Assembly (NCBI RefSeq): GCF_041260155.1
Contig: NW_027248277.1
Location: 6,011,910-6,075,909 of the forward strand
Direction of reading: 5' to 3'
From: Ptychodera flava
Taxonomy: Eukaryota; Hemichordata; Enteropneusta; Ptychoderidae
Length of the DNA: 64,000 nt
Part shown: positions 35,476 through 47,000 of the stretch, one piece after another
Position numbering within the stretch: position 1 is the stretch's first letter
How the letters are laid out: every line of letters starts with the position of its first letter
Made by a program: the position numbers and the translations under genes
Notes under the pieces: model-generated
Told to the model about the DNA's origin: nothing
The model's input: the letters and a program-made list of their open reading frames with translations, nothing else
Databases searched by the model: none

Positions 35476-38400
35476 GTATGTACAAGCTCTGCGTTGTATT
35501 GCAGTGGCGTCACCATGTGTGTAGGGCACATTCCATGTAGCCGACAATGCACAGTCCCTCGTGGGCTATTCAGCTCTTCGACTATTTGCCCCGTAGACGA
35601 GCGAGAAACAACCCTCGCTTATGTACACTCGTCTATGGGGCAAATAGTCCAAGAGCTGAATAGCCCACGAGGGACTGTGATGAGATGCTCAGCTGCAGTA
35701 CAGTCTGTGTACATGTACGTAGAGTAGCTCGAGGTTTTGCCTTGGGTATTTGGGTCGCCGTCCGACCCAAATACCCAGGCAAAACCTCGAGCTACTGTAC
35801 TGCAGCTATGAGATGCTAATGATATGTGTAGTGTACAAGTTTAAGGTCTCCTCGACTAACTTTCAGCTGGTTGCTCACTTTCTGCTATTTCCATACTATT
35901 TTATACAAAGTCACAGACTTTCCTACCTGCAACTTAAAACTGATAGTGACTTTGTGGCTCATTCTTTACTATTTTTCATAGTACATGTATTTGGTAGCCA
36001 GTATCAGACAGTTCGTGGTCGTGTCGGCTACATTGTGTAGTGCAGTGTGTCTATTTTGACCCGAGAAAAATAGGGTACTTCGTCTTGACCAAGACCTGTA
36101 CCTGAATTTTTTCAGCCAAAATTCAAACGAGCCGACAAAACGTAGATGAAGCATACAACGTAAGATGATTGAGATAGCTGACATTAGTCCCTTTTCTGGC
36201 GAATCCATAACCTGGAACTACAGTCGCATGTTCCTTACATATTACTTGCATGGCCCCGGGTACACGGAAACAAATTCGCTATGATGCACACGTATCACCT
36301 ACCGCCAAGTCAGGACACTTATTTCCTTCAGGAAAATGCGGTAGTCACTCAAAAAACCAACTTCTACTCCACGTCTAAATTCATACCTGCTATCCCCTTT
36401 GCGTAAAATCTCCATGCTATGTATTTTGGAGTGTGATTTTCCGAGGGAACCTATGCTCTGTCTCAAAAACGAAACAAATGCCACGCTTCAAGCAATCCCC
36501 TCACGGGGAGCAGGTCATCTCGACCCCTGTCTCTTTCGACCCAAGTAATTAACACCAGGGTCGAAGTGACTAGAAGCCCGCTCACTCAATTTAATTTCTT
36601 CAACTGATCGCACTCAGAATTCACTGAAGATAGCCAATTAGAGCATCTCAACTTTATATTAGGGATGTACCAGTATTCAGTGTTTTGCACTGACATGGCA
36701 TGGAATGATTAGCTGAACTTTATGTTCACCTAATGTTGTACACTATGGAACTATATTTCACATAGCTAAGTAGTCTGGCAGAGACCCTGCTATTCGCGTT
36801 CTCCCCTGTTGGAACACGCGCGCCCTTCAGAGATGCGACGCAAATCCCAGGGTCTGGACGTTCTTGCAAGCGACCGGTCGGATTTCTGCCAGATCCGGGT
36901 ACTTTATAGAACTCCACACATCCATTAATCAAAACAAAAACGACAAGTAGCATAGCCAAATAAAATGAAAAATAAAAACATACCACGTATATAGGTCTAC
37001 TGGCTACTGGTTTAAATTCTCTCCGCCCAGTTACATAGGTTTTCTTTTGAGGTCACTACCCTTATGAATATTCATACCCTTGCAAAAACGGACAGTTGCT
37101 GTGTCTGGCAGCGCGTGCTCACAGCTGCACAGCGTAGTCTTCGAATGCACGCCCATCATGCATCAGGGGCGCGCAAAAAACAAGGCACAGCGACTGACTG
37201 TGGAGAGTGTAATAGCTAAGCTGTGAGCACTGAATACGCAAGCAGTTCTTTGGCATACATTGATCACGGTCTGGTCTGGGGTTATCGCCACAGGACTGCT
37301 CTGAGCCAGCCAACTGCAGCGCGGTAAACCTTCAACTGGATGACGTCCTGGGCCTATCTTCACGCAAATAATGTGACCTTTGCAAACAAGATGACCCAGG
37401 CCTGTCCACAATACAATACACAGTATATGTACACATCATGGCAGAAGGTGACCCACTGAAGCCTATCCACAAATACATGCATGCTATGGAAATGACCCAG
37501 GCCTATCCAGAATTCAAATACAGGTACTATTTGTATTGATCATAGGCCTAGGTCCTCTTCCATAGTTATATATGTATTCTAGATAGGCCTGAATCATCTT
37601 CCATACCGTGTGCATGTACAATGTATGTGTATTGATGATAGGCCTGGGTCATCTTCCATAGTGTATACATGTATTCTAGATAGGCCTGGGTCATCTGCCA
37701 TACTGTGTACATGTATTTGTATAGAGGATAGGCCTGGGTCATCTTCATTACCGTGTACATGCATTTGTATAATTGTATTGTAGGTAGGGTCATACCATAC
37801 TGCATACCTTTATTTGTATTCTGGATAGGCCTGGGTCATCTTCCATAGTTTGTACATGTCATCTTATTTGCATAGGTCATAACATTTGCATGAAGATAGG
37901 CCCAGGACATCATCCAGTTGAAGGTTTACTGCACTGCAAGCCCAACCGTAGGCTTTTCCTAGTTTACCAATCGGTGTCGCTGATTTAGCTCATTTTCAAA
38001 CCACCATGATAGAACGAAATACTGCAAAATTTTTGTCTGTACGTGAAGAGAAGCAAGACTCTACGGTATAAGTAGAAAGTTAGCTGGAAGCTAAGCCAGT
38101 CCATTATAGATTTGTCATGTTGACAATACCAAGCTAAAGATTGAATTTTTCAGTGACTTTGCCAATTGTAATAAGATTTCTTGAAAAAATAGCACAAGAA
38201 ACTCTCCCAACAAATTAATGAATACTGATAGTTTTCTTTTTTGCTGCATGGACAATGCTTTGCTCAGTTACACACACATCATAAATTGATGACCATAAGC
38301 AGCACTTCAAGAAGTATAAATGTCTTTAAAAGGAAAATTTATGCAGTATCAGCAGTTTCAGTTTCCTACTTGCACAATTAATTTGCAGTTGTAGAGACAC

Positions 38401-41400
38401 TGCATATTTTGTGTGAACCCACTGTAAAGAATATAAGGCAAAAAAAATAATAGGTTTGTTTCTCTCCGCTAGGCGACTGATGCCGTATGTTGTGGGTTCG
38501 AACCCGATTGAAAACTAGCCGTATTGACGTGTGGCAAAAATGATGCAGCCACGCACTTTTTTTCTTCAATTTTTTTATTTTATTTTTGGTGGAATTTGAT
38601 ACATTTTTCCCTTTTTTCCATAGGGGCAAATGAAAAACAGGAAAAAAAAAGAGTTGATGCGCACACTTTGAAATGATGCGCGTGATGACCAGATTCAAAT
38701 CATTTTTTTTTTGGCCCAAGTCTATGTCATCTGTACGATATTCTGATCAACAAAGAGTTTCAGAGCAGGACACAGTGTGAAGACTTCAGCTAGAGAGGCA
38801 CCACCAAATTTGAATTTTGAAAAAACAGAATCAGGCAGATTTCTAGCATCGTCATGCTAAAGGTGGTGCAAGCACTGATAGTTAATGGCCACCTGATGCA
38901 CCAGAGATTTCAGATAATTTGCCCAGGGCGTTAAAAATGGGTAAATTTTCAGGGGTACACCTGGAGCTTAAAGCCCCACTAGCTGTAACTATTCTCTTGG
39001 TTTTCTCTGAATTCTACCCTGTGAAGGGGTATGAGCGTTTACTGCATTAGGAAACCATTTCTTTGTGAATCATTTGTCAAGTCAAATTTGAACAATCGTT
39101 TTGATGTCCTGCCATTTTCAAAAAGTCTTAGTATTACAAAGGAAACAGAACAATGTCACAGTTGAAAACAATCAACCCTAAGTATTACATTGGACTACTC
39201 TGTGCTGTTTATGTGAAGATTTCAGTGCAGATACGCACATGTCCATGGTTTTTGCTTTATTGCATGAGACTGCAATTTAATGAGCAGGCACACATTTAAT
39301 CGCAGTGTAATCTTGTTCATAAATACAGTATCAGCGGGTAGTTAACAATAAGTGTACATCCTCACAAATTTATTTTAGTTTGAAAGTAAAATCATAAAAA
39401 TAATGCTAACGTTACAGCCAGTGGGGATTTAATAAATTCCCAGAGCATTAACACGGTAGGGTGTTAAACCAACACCCACTCAGTACTCACAAAAGCTTAT
39501 TTTTGAGTTGAAGCTTACAGAAACCATGACAAGTAAAGATTAAGATGTTGCAAAATACCTTTTATTGAAAGTTGTATTTCATCTTTTCCTCAGTAAATTC
39601 TGACAAATCCACCTGTGCCTCAGAAAGGACTCAATGTTTCACTTTCTCTAGATAATCTGTGAATGCTGTAGACAACACACAGATGTACATGTTCTCACAC
39701 ACACATGCATGCATAACAGTACAACTAATCCCATGATACAAAAAGATGTCTTGTCATAAACTGCTACAATGTCTCAATGTCTACTATTGGCCTGTTCAGA
39801 TTGACGACTTTGCGTCGGCCTAGGTCCGGACCTGGGCCGGGGCTGACGTAAAAAACCAATGTGGACACGCTGAGTCGGCCTTGGGCCGACACAGTTTGGT
39901 CCCGGTGAGAAGGGGGGTTCAGGGCCGACGCAGGGCCGACGCAAAATTTGGTCCGACGCAAATCGCCAGTGTGGACACGTTGCGTCGGCCCTGGTCCCAG
40001 TTGACCAGGCCTCCGCCATGGATCGAAGTTGAACTAGTCACCCTATTCGCACAAAACAAACGACGTTTGAAACTAAAGTTTACACCTATCGAAAGTTTTC
40101 AATCCAGTCTTTACATTTTAATATCATCCCATGTACGCAGAACTTCCCACCAACCTTTGTTCCGCAAACGAGACCATGTCATTTGATTCCACAGTGCACG
40201 TAATAGACTAGAGAGGCATGTCAAAAATGCCCGCGCACTGGTTATTTCTCAACCGCGGTCTTATATATACCATATGCTCATCCAATAAATAGTGAAGATC
40301 TCTCCGATGATTAAAAGGGTGAGTGTTAGTCATATTTGCCCTTCTTGTGCGTAAAAACGCAGGAAAATCATGAACAGTAGAAACAGCGTGCCATTATTCA
40401 AATACGCCATTTTGAACTTTGACAGGTCAGAGGTCACAAAGGAAGGTAAAGTTACGTCGGCCCTAATTCTGGTACCGGTAAGTGTGGACACGGACCAAAT
40501 TTAATCCCAAAAGGACAATTATTTTGCATCAGCCCAAATTTCAGTTGGGTTGCCAATGTGAACAAGATGATTGTGTCTCTGGATCATTCCATTTACAGTT
40601 ATTTTCAGTACAACAGGGGTGTCTGATGTAAATGGCTGTAGTCAGGAAGCCAGAAGCCTCAATATATTTATTTTGTTTGCCACACAACAGTCACTTTATG
40701 ACAGCTTATTGGTAAATGAGGCAAATTGAGATGTCACTGGTAAAGATCAAGCAAAACTGAAAATAAGAAATAAGTGCCCACCCCAAAATAATTGCTGATG
40801 TGCCTATATTTGGTGGGCCTATTATCAGAAATCTCTTATATAAACTAATCAATCATTGACTACAGGTACATGTAGAGATCAATAATTTGTCTTACAGTTT
40901 TCTTGAAAGTTTTATCCACGTTGATGATGTCCTTCTTTGTACTCGTATTGTATCTTACTTTATTTCTCTTCATCACCGCCCGAGGACCATGTCACCACCA
41001 AGGGACCAGAACATGTGAATTAACAAAATCAATGGGGTTGGTGCTTTCCGGGCAACCACCTGTGAAATGTGTTTGCTAATTTGCATATGGGTATACATTC
41101 CACATACACTGCATATCTGCAACAATTTACAGTACCATCAGACGTAAGGCAACTCCCCATCCTTAGCATAGTACTCGTTGCGTAATCAAGGTTGATTAAG
41201 CCATTGAGCACCAAAGTCTATTTTTGTCGCCTTTACAGAATATATCTCAGTTTTTTCAGATTTTTGCCAAAATTTTGATAAAGAACTGTAGCCAAGGAAA
41301 TGAAAATCTCCATTTGGTCCAAAATTATCAAAAAAAATACAGAAAACTTTATAAAAATTTGGTAAAATGTTGCACTAAAATTTTAGTGAGAAAATTATTG

Positions 41401-43469
41401 AACTCAAAGGGTTAAGTCAATAATATTTAAGGGTCAGTTGACCAAATGGCAATCTGTGTTTTTGATGAGGGTATCCACCAGTACGAAATTTAAAGGTTAC
41501 AAGCATTCATGACCTGTGATGCAATGGATTTTTTGAAAATCAGTATCATAGTTAGAATATTCAGTGTAAATAAAAAGCATACTCTTTGTATGAAAGTAAA
41601 AGGCAAATGTTTTATTCAGTTTTGTCTATCTGATTTCTGAAATTTTATATCATGAATACATTCCTTGTTGTTCCCTTAAAACCATTCATTGAGTACCAAA
41701 AGTATTTGTTGCAAATTTTGGCTAGGGGGGTCAGCATTTCATAATTTGTACGTACTAATTTTTTCAAACCAACTTTATAAATTCACTGACAGATACAAAA
41801 TGCCAAGGAAGGCACAGTTGTGGTTATTTCAATCTTAAACTTATGTTTGACTGGTAGTTGAATGTGTAAATGACTGTCCTCATTTTTAGTCTAAGTTAAA
41901 TGTGTATTGTTTTTCCAGGGTGAAGAATTAATTGAAAAGCTTGGATGTCAGGTGTTTATCCTTGTCTCAGAAGATGGAATCTATTCCAATTACATGGGAA
42001 GTGAAGTCTTCTTGAAAGACTTCCGTTCATCCGGACTGAAAATAAAGGAACAGGATGTTGTCAGAAGAAAGGAAAACAGCAGGATACAATCTGGTCCTTT
42101 GATTGCAGATTCCAAGGAAGGTGATGAAAGTCAAGAAATGGAATCTCATGGAACAGAAATTGCTGCGAGGAGAGACAACCGTAGGCGTATGAAAGTCAAA
42201 CCTGGAGAATCTTGTAAGAATGACAAAGATAAGATACAGAAAGTAATTACAGAGTGGTATGCTGGTAAACCAAATTTATGTCAGAGTTGTGGACTTTCAT
42301 TCAAGAATCCAAAGCGATTGGAAGATCATCAAATGAAGGCAACTTGCTCCGGACGCAAATGTCGCTTTTGTGGGAAGATGTTTCCATTCAAGGACTGGAA
42401 AGATCATATGGTTGACAATCACTTGGAAAAGATGAAGATCTATGAGTGCCGACACTGCAAGAAGCAATTACTGCTCTCTTGTAATTATACAAGTCATATG
42501 AGGATGCATAGAAGAGAAGGTAACCTCGCAGGGAAAAAGTTACAGAAACAGAAATTAGAGTTGCATAGAAGAGAAGGTAACCTCGCAGGGAAAAAGTTAC
42601 AGAAACAGAAATTAGAGTCGGTAGATGATCTTGAGAATCACAGAGTGAGAATACAGAAGATCTTCAAAGAATTTTATGACAGGAAACCGAATTTATGTGA
42701 AAGGTGTGGATTCTCGTTCAAATATCCTAATGGATTAGAAGTTCATCAGCAGAATGCATCATGCTCCGAGAAGAAGTGCAAGTTTTGTGGGATGAGTTTT
42801 CTGCACAAAGACTGGCAACAACATCTGCTTGATAGTCATCTGGCAGAGGTGAGAATCTATGAATGTAAGATCTGTCAAAAGCAGTTCTTGCGATATATTG
42901 ACTTGAAAATGCATGTTGAGATGCACACGGCAGAGACGACCCCATATGATTGTGATATCTGTGGATGTACCTTAAAAAACAAGAAGAGTCTGGCAACTCA
43001 TAAACTTTTACATCAGGGCAAGGAATTTAAGTGCGACTACTGTGATTATAAGACTGTCAGGAAAAGTGAACTGACAAAACACGTACACCGACACACAGAA
43101 CGTGGGAAATTTGACTGTAAGGAGTGTGGTAAGCATCTAGCCAATGCTCACAGTCTGCGCCAACACTTTCAGCGATTCCACACCAACTTCAAATATCAGT
43201 GCAGTGATTGTGAGAAAGAGTTTTCTATAATTTATGAATTGCAGCATCATGTGGAACGACACCATAAGGGCGACAACAATCTTCACATCTGTGAAAAATG
43301 TAAGAAGGGATTTCATACAAAAAAACTCTTGAATACCCATGTGAGAGTGGTTCACAGTGAGGACCGCATAAAGTGTCATTTTTGCGGGAAAGAGTATAGA
43401 CATCACTCTAGACTGAAACAACATCTGATAGTTCATAGCAAGACCAAGGTTACAAGTGTCACAAGTTGA
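35386..43469 (+). CDS. C2H2 zinc-finger protein (2 exons predicted, 546 aa)
   Basis: Exon 2 (41919-43469) is certain; exon 1 (35386-35475) is a prediction from a good start context, a GTATGT donor and matching phase 0. The protein is probably a nuclear DNA-binding regulator. After the unrecognised N-terminal region (residues 1-80, with GEELIEKLGCQVFILVSEDG and FLKDFRSSGLK) comes a basic linker. About twelve zinc fingers then follow from residue 151 to the end. The first six form two repeated three-finger modules, each opening with a C2HC-like finger (KPNLCQSCG, KPNLCERCG), followed by FCGKMF/FCGMSF and CKKQ/CQKQF fingers. Six more follow, from YDCDICGC to IKCHFCGKEY. Linkers mostly lack the canonical TGEKP. 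A 57 bp exact duplication lies between the modules. Targets are unknown. Confidence 0.8.
35550..35679. repeat. Long near-perfect hairpin in zinc-finger intron 1
   Basis: Arms of about 52 bases: CACAGTCCCTCGTGGGCTAT... at 35550-35602 and its near-exact inverse at 35628-35679. They differ at only a few positions and surround a short loop that itself holds GAGCGAG/CTCGCT. No flanking direct repeat was found. Confidence 0.85.
35690..35807. mobile_element. Foldback element with 10 bp target duplication, number 2
   Basis: Inner arms of about 35 bases (AGTAGCTCGAGGTTTTGCC... at 35723-35757, its inverse at 35763-35796) and outer CTGCAGTACAGT/ACTGTACTGCAG arms, with an unpaired stretch on the left. 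Flanked by the exact direct repeat ATGAGATGCT (35680-35689 and 35808-35817). Confidence 0.8.
35818..37309. other. Zinc-finger intron 1, no exon recognised
   Basis: No supported exon. Short GC-richer patches with local inverted motifs (for example TCTGGCAGAGACCCTG near 36775 against CAGGGTCTGG near 36848) may be relics of foldback elements. Confidence 0.4.
37310..37945. mobile_element. Palindromic element with an internal minisatellite
   Basis: Ends are inverted repeats of about 65 bases: GGTAAACCTTCAACTGGATG at the left, and its inverse ending GTTGAAGGTTTACTGC near 37932. Between them lie about seven copies of a 60-70 bp unit containing TAGGCCTGGGTCATCTTCCA. The left ones are inverted relative to the right ones, so the whole unit is roughly symmetric around 37530. 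Confidence 0.8.
38465..38530 (+). repeat. tRNA-derived SINE head, copy 1
   Basis: CGCTAGGCGACTGATGCCGT followed by box B GGGTTCGAACCCGAT and TGAAAAC. It matches the copy at 49508-49575. Confidence 0.55.
38968..39432. mobile_element. TTAA-ended inverted-repeat element (AGCCCCACTAGCTG family), copy 1
   Basis: TTAA at 38968-38971 and 39429-39432. Terminal inverted repeats are AGCCCCACTAGCTGTAAC and the inverse of ATCCCCACTGGCTGTAAC. A related copy starts exactly at the stop codon of the deaminase-like gene (62346). Confidence 0.8.
39787..40573. mobile_element. Inverted-repeat element with repeated GTGGACACG motifs
   Basis: The left end GGCCTGTTCAGATTGACGAC resembles the inverse of the right end (TTGTTCACATTGGCAACCC). 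Several copies of CAGTGTGGACACG-like phrases next to GCGTCGGCC repeats occur at both ends. GC-rich against its surroundings. No transposase is recognised. Confidence 0.55.
41196..41415. mobile_element. TTAA-ended MITE (TTAACCCTTTGAG family), copy 2
   Basis: TTAA at 41196-41199 and 41412-41415, the right end reading CTCAAAGGGTTAA. The interior matches copies 1 and 3 (TGGTCCAAAATTATCAAAAA). It lies in zinc-finger intron 1, 500 bases before exon 2. Confidence 0.8.
41919..43469 (+). CDS. Zinc-finger gene, large last exon
   Basis: Preceded by a TTTTTCCAG acceptor. The open frame has no usable ATG at its start, which shows that an upstream exon exists. It ends with TGA at 43467-43469. It holds all the zinc fingers and most of the N-terminal region. 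Confidence 0.92.
   Translation, partial: GEELIEKLGCQVFILVSEDGIYSNYMGSEVFLKDFRSSGLKIKEQDVVRRKENSRIQSGPLIADSKEGDESQEMESHGTEIAARRDNRRRMKVKPGESCKNDKDKIQKVITEWYAGKPNLCQSCGLSFKNPKRLEDHQMKATCSGRKCRFCGKMFPFKDWKDHMVDNHLEKMKIYECRHCKKQLLLSCNYTSHMRMHRREGNLAGKKLQKQKLELHRREGNLAGKKLQKQKLESVDDLENHRVRIQKIFKEFYDRKPNLCERCGFSFKYPNGLEVHQQNASCSEKKCKFCGMSFLHKDWQQHLLDSHLAEVRIYECKICQKQFLRYIDLKMHVEMHTAETTPYDCDICGCTLKNKKSLATHKLLHQGKEFKCDYCDYKTVRKSELTKHVHRHTERGKFDCKECGKHLANAHSLRQHFQRFHTNFKYQCSDCEKEFSIIYELQHHVERHHKGDNNLHICEKCKKGFHTKKLLNTHVRVVHSEDRIKCHFCGKEYRHHSRLKQHLIVHSKTKVTSVTS
42507..42620 (+). repeat. Exact 57 bp tandem duplication in the coding sequence
   Basis: Units at 42507-42563 and 42564-42620 encode HRREGNLAGKKLQKQKLE twice and differ by one base at the end (TTG against TCG). 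It keeps the frame and lengthens the linker between the two finger modules. Confidence 0.95.
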
Positions 43470-43527
43470 CTCTGCCTTTTGATGGTTCATGATTTGATCA
43501 CAAGGAACTACCGTATGTTTGTCAAAA

Positions 43528-43885
43528 TTAAAGGGACAAAGTCGGCCATTTTTCATGAATTTTGTTTGATACAAGATACTACATATTTTGGTTGACATGT
43601 TGAAAGATACTGATTGAATAGGTGACCATGCATATATTCGACCCCGGTTTAAGGCACGATACATGAAAACATCGCGAAAATGAATTAATGGTCATTACCA
43701 TTAATTCATTTTTGCTATGGTTTCATTTAATTTGTCTAAAACTGGGGTCAAATATATGCATGGTCGCTCATTTTTCGGTACCGTATCTTTCAACTTGTCA
43801 AACAATACAATGTATACATGTAAGTACATTGTAGTATCTCGCATCAAACAAAATTTATGAAAAACAGCCGACTTTGTCCCTTTAA
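43528..43885. mobile_element. TTAA-ended near-palindromic foldback element after the zinc-finger gene
   Basis: TTAA at 43528-43531 and 43882-43885. The arms start TTAAAGGGACAAAGTCGGC and are inverse over nearly the whole length, meeting at AATGAATTAATGGT/ACCATTAATTCATT near 43694. It begins 59 bases after the stop codon, so it may sit in the 3' UTR. Confidence 0.85.
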
Positions 43886-44483
43886 CTCTGACTATGATTT
43901 CCAGTGGTGTAAAATAGCAACATTTAAAATAGCAACATTTAATATCTTAGGCAATGCTTTAAACCTGGAATTCAATTGACCACACTAAAAACAAATTCAT
44001 GTGGACAAGTGTGCATAATAGTACGTGAATTTCAATGTGCTTTGTACACATGGGTTGGTTTGTACTGTCATCCCGTGATCTTTTGGATGCACTGAATCTG
44101 ATGATGATCACATGTCCTTTTTATAACAGAGTAGAATCATTGAGGGAATATTGGCCATGACTGTAGAGACGTACAGTTTTCTGTGTAAACTTTCTCCAAG
44201 AAAACTTTAAAGCATTTTGCTTCATAATCACAAATGAAAATTGGGTCAAAATGCGAAGTGTTTGATCAGAGAAACAACATCACATGCGTGTAAGTGCATC
44301 ATGTGAGAAATCCAGAAATGCCCCATCCCGTGGTCAATCCTGGTGAAAAAATCTAAATTTTAGATCTTCGTAAAAATCAAGGCTACAAAAACTTTATTTT
44401 TTCAACAGTTTTTAGACTTAGTCCATACAAGCAGCAGTCTTCTATATTTGAACAACTGAAAAATTGTCCCATAGACACAATCC

Positions 44484-44837
44484 TCAAAGGGGCCATTAAT
44501 ACTAACTTTTAATTATTTTTTCAGTATTTTTATTTTGTACATCCATTGCAACTTCTAATTCTACTCCCCAAACAATGTTGAAACACCCATTATTTAGCAT
44601 GTTATCTTAGCGTCTATATGTTTAAAATGCATTGTTATTGTTTACATTTGAATTCTAGTATGGACCAGAATTCACTTGTCAACAATAACAATGCAATTTA
44701 CACATGTACAGGCTGAGTTGACAAGCTGAATACTGTGTATCTCAACATGCTTTGGGGAGTAAAACAAGGAATTATGGTTGATATTCAAAACAAAAATGGT
44801 GAAAAAATATCAAAAGCTAGCATTACTGGCCCTTTAA
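44484..44837. mobile_element. Palindromic foldback element (AAAGGGGCC family)
   Basis: The left end TCAAAGGGGCCATTAATAC matches the inverse of the right end GCATTACTGGCCCTTTAA. Inner arms TACTCCCCAAACAATGTTGA and CAACATGCTTTGGGGAGTA; the centre is ATTGTTATTG...CAATAACAAT around a CAGAATTC pair. Related partial sequences lie near 11395-11680, 48210-48360 and 50572-50932. Confidence 0.75.
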
Positions 44838-45467
44838 TCAGTGCATTTGCATGCTATGGAAGATACTGTAAAACCTGTCTTTTTACCTTGCATCCTATTT
44901 TACCGAATTTTGCCAAGTCTTTAAATTTGATAATTTAATTTTGCTGCAACTTTAGACTTTTCCTTGTATTTACTATGGATAGAATGTCTTTTTAGCTAAA
45001 TTGCTGACTGTAAAGAAAGTCTGAAAACACTAAAAAGCATGCAGCTAATTCCACATGTTTTATAGTAATTAGCATAATTTCTTAGTTTTAGTAGTAGAAT
45101 GCCACAGCAGGCATATCCTGCTGTGATAAGTATGTTTTGCCTTGCATAATGTGTATCTTATATATCCCAAGTGCAATCTCAGTAAACATATGATAATGAT
45201 TTCTACCTGCACATTTGGCAGTCTATTGCAAAACTCTAACTGCTCAGGCCAAAAATTCAGCTGGCCCAGGCTCTATTTTTTGGCCCTACAGTGTTCTGCA
45301 GATATAGAGTGGCAGTAAAAGACAACTTGGAAAACTTGGAATTTTGTGAGTGTTTGCATGTGTATGTAATGAAAACAACAAATTTACATGTAGCATGTGG
45401 ATACTTGTGTCAAACAATAGAGTGGGGTTCAAAGGTTAAAGTATGTAAAATGATGTCATGCACGATG

Positions 45468-45530
45468 ATTTAAATCATGTATTCCATCAGTCATGGTGAT
45501 TTAAATCATGTATTCCATCAGTCATGGTTA
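45468..45530 (+). repeat. 31 bp unit repeated twice
   Basis: TGATTTAAATCATGTATTCC followed by ATCAGTCATGG, exactly repeated in tandem. Intergenic. Confidence 0.9.
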
Positions 45531-46840
45531 CTCAGGTAGAGTAACTGTGCAGCAGTATTGTTGAATGTACGTGATAAAACAACTTTTTTTCAATTTTTGA
45601 CAGTAAAATGTTATAGTAGCTTTAGTGATTTGATATTATGCATTCATATCTTGTGTGAATAGCAATAAAAAACAAGTAAAGGTGAATGACGTTGTCCTGG
45701 ATTGAATATTCGTGGTAATGTTTGATCCTTGTTTCCGTTGTAACAGTTCTTGTCTATGATTTGTGGATGACTATGTACAATTGTTAACAACTTGAGATCC
45801 AAGAGTCATGGCAAACTCGAAATTGCTTTGAAGGTAGGACCATACATTGTTGGAAACAATGAAAACAATTGTCACAATGCAGCAATAGTTCTTTTACCGG
45901 TTCCATGATGCAGTGCACGCCAGGGTATACTAAGCGTATAAAATAGAACGTTTTAGCCGTAGGGTACACGCAGAGAACGTTACTCATAGAAGTCTATGGC
46001 AGATTACACCCTGACCTATATTATCGTCGCTGATGGTTAGATTATACACGGGGCATTATTTGGTATTGCAAATTTGTATCATTCTTCTATAACAATCTGT
46101 TGTACAAAACAAAGCAGCATGTTTTCGCTGTTTTGAGCTTATATACGGTGTTTGATAAAGTTGTTGCAATGGATTGTGGGATAACCGGGAAAAGGCCTAT
46201 ACTGGTGACATGGTTGCGGCGTTGTTATTGAAATTGAGGCACTTGATAAATGCATAGCATAGGCTGGCCTGTGTATGGCTGCAACATCACATTGATTTAT
46301 GTGAATTCTCATGGAATTATCACTTTATGTGGCAAGTCAAATCACCTGTGATCAAGTCCAGGTTTGATGTGCCAAATTGTGAAAACTCATGAATTATGCA
46401 AATAACAAATTAGCTGATGTGAAAAATGCAAAATGTTTTCACTGTTACATCATTACATCATCAACAGCAAATTTCACCAACTTTTGTAATGATGTCCTCC
46501 TATTCTTTTGTCCCTTATTGGCAACATCATAAAGGTGGAACATGCCTCTGGGACAGATATTTGGACTCTAATATTTCTACAATTTTTTTCTCATCGACTA
46601 CTAGAGGGGTCTCATTTTAAAGTGCTTGGGGAAAAACAACTTTCAGCGTCATAGTTTCTCGAAAATCCAAAATTTCATTTTTCACCCAAAGAGTCGAAAG
46701 AGGAATGGTGGCCATTTTGAATTTCAAATCTCACAAAATGTTGGGTAATTTGTTTCGCTAGTTCTAAACTTTGCACGGTAACCCCCGATTTTTAGCTCAT
46801 ATTTGGTATGTTTATAAATACCAAAAAGAGCTTATATGGT
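45531..46840. other. Intergenic, no gene
   Basis: No supported exon or clear repeat, apart from short local inverted motifs. Confidence 0.45.
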
Positions 46841-46849
46841 GAGTCGGTG

Positions 46850-47000
46850 GCGTCTGTACCGGTATGTATGTATGTGGGTATGTATGTGTGGATGTATGTC
46901 CGTCACACGCAAAAGCTCCCATACTGCCTAAGCTGCCATCTCAGTATTTGGTGTACAGGTAGATGCAGGGGTTCAGATGTGACGTTGTTCAAATGAACAC
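46850..47000 (+). repeat. Probable dispersed repeat with TATG-rich head
   Basis: GTGAGTCGGTGGCG, an irregular TATGTATG stretch, then CCGTCACACGCAAAAGCTCC and a CAGTATTTGGTGTACAGGTA tail. Its layout is like dispersed repeats I associate with other marine invertebrates; the family is not identified. Confidence 0.4.

Noticed and set aside
34899-35807. CRISPR-like array
   Set aside because: The repeats are inverted hairpins, not direct repeats with spacers, and the genome is eukaryotic.
41907-41918. Start of the zinc-finger frame at 41907
   Set aside because: The codon there is TTG, not ATG, and a TTTTTCCAG acceptor lies at 41910-41918, so this is an internal exon border.
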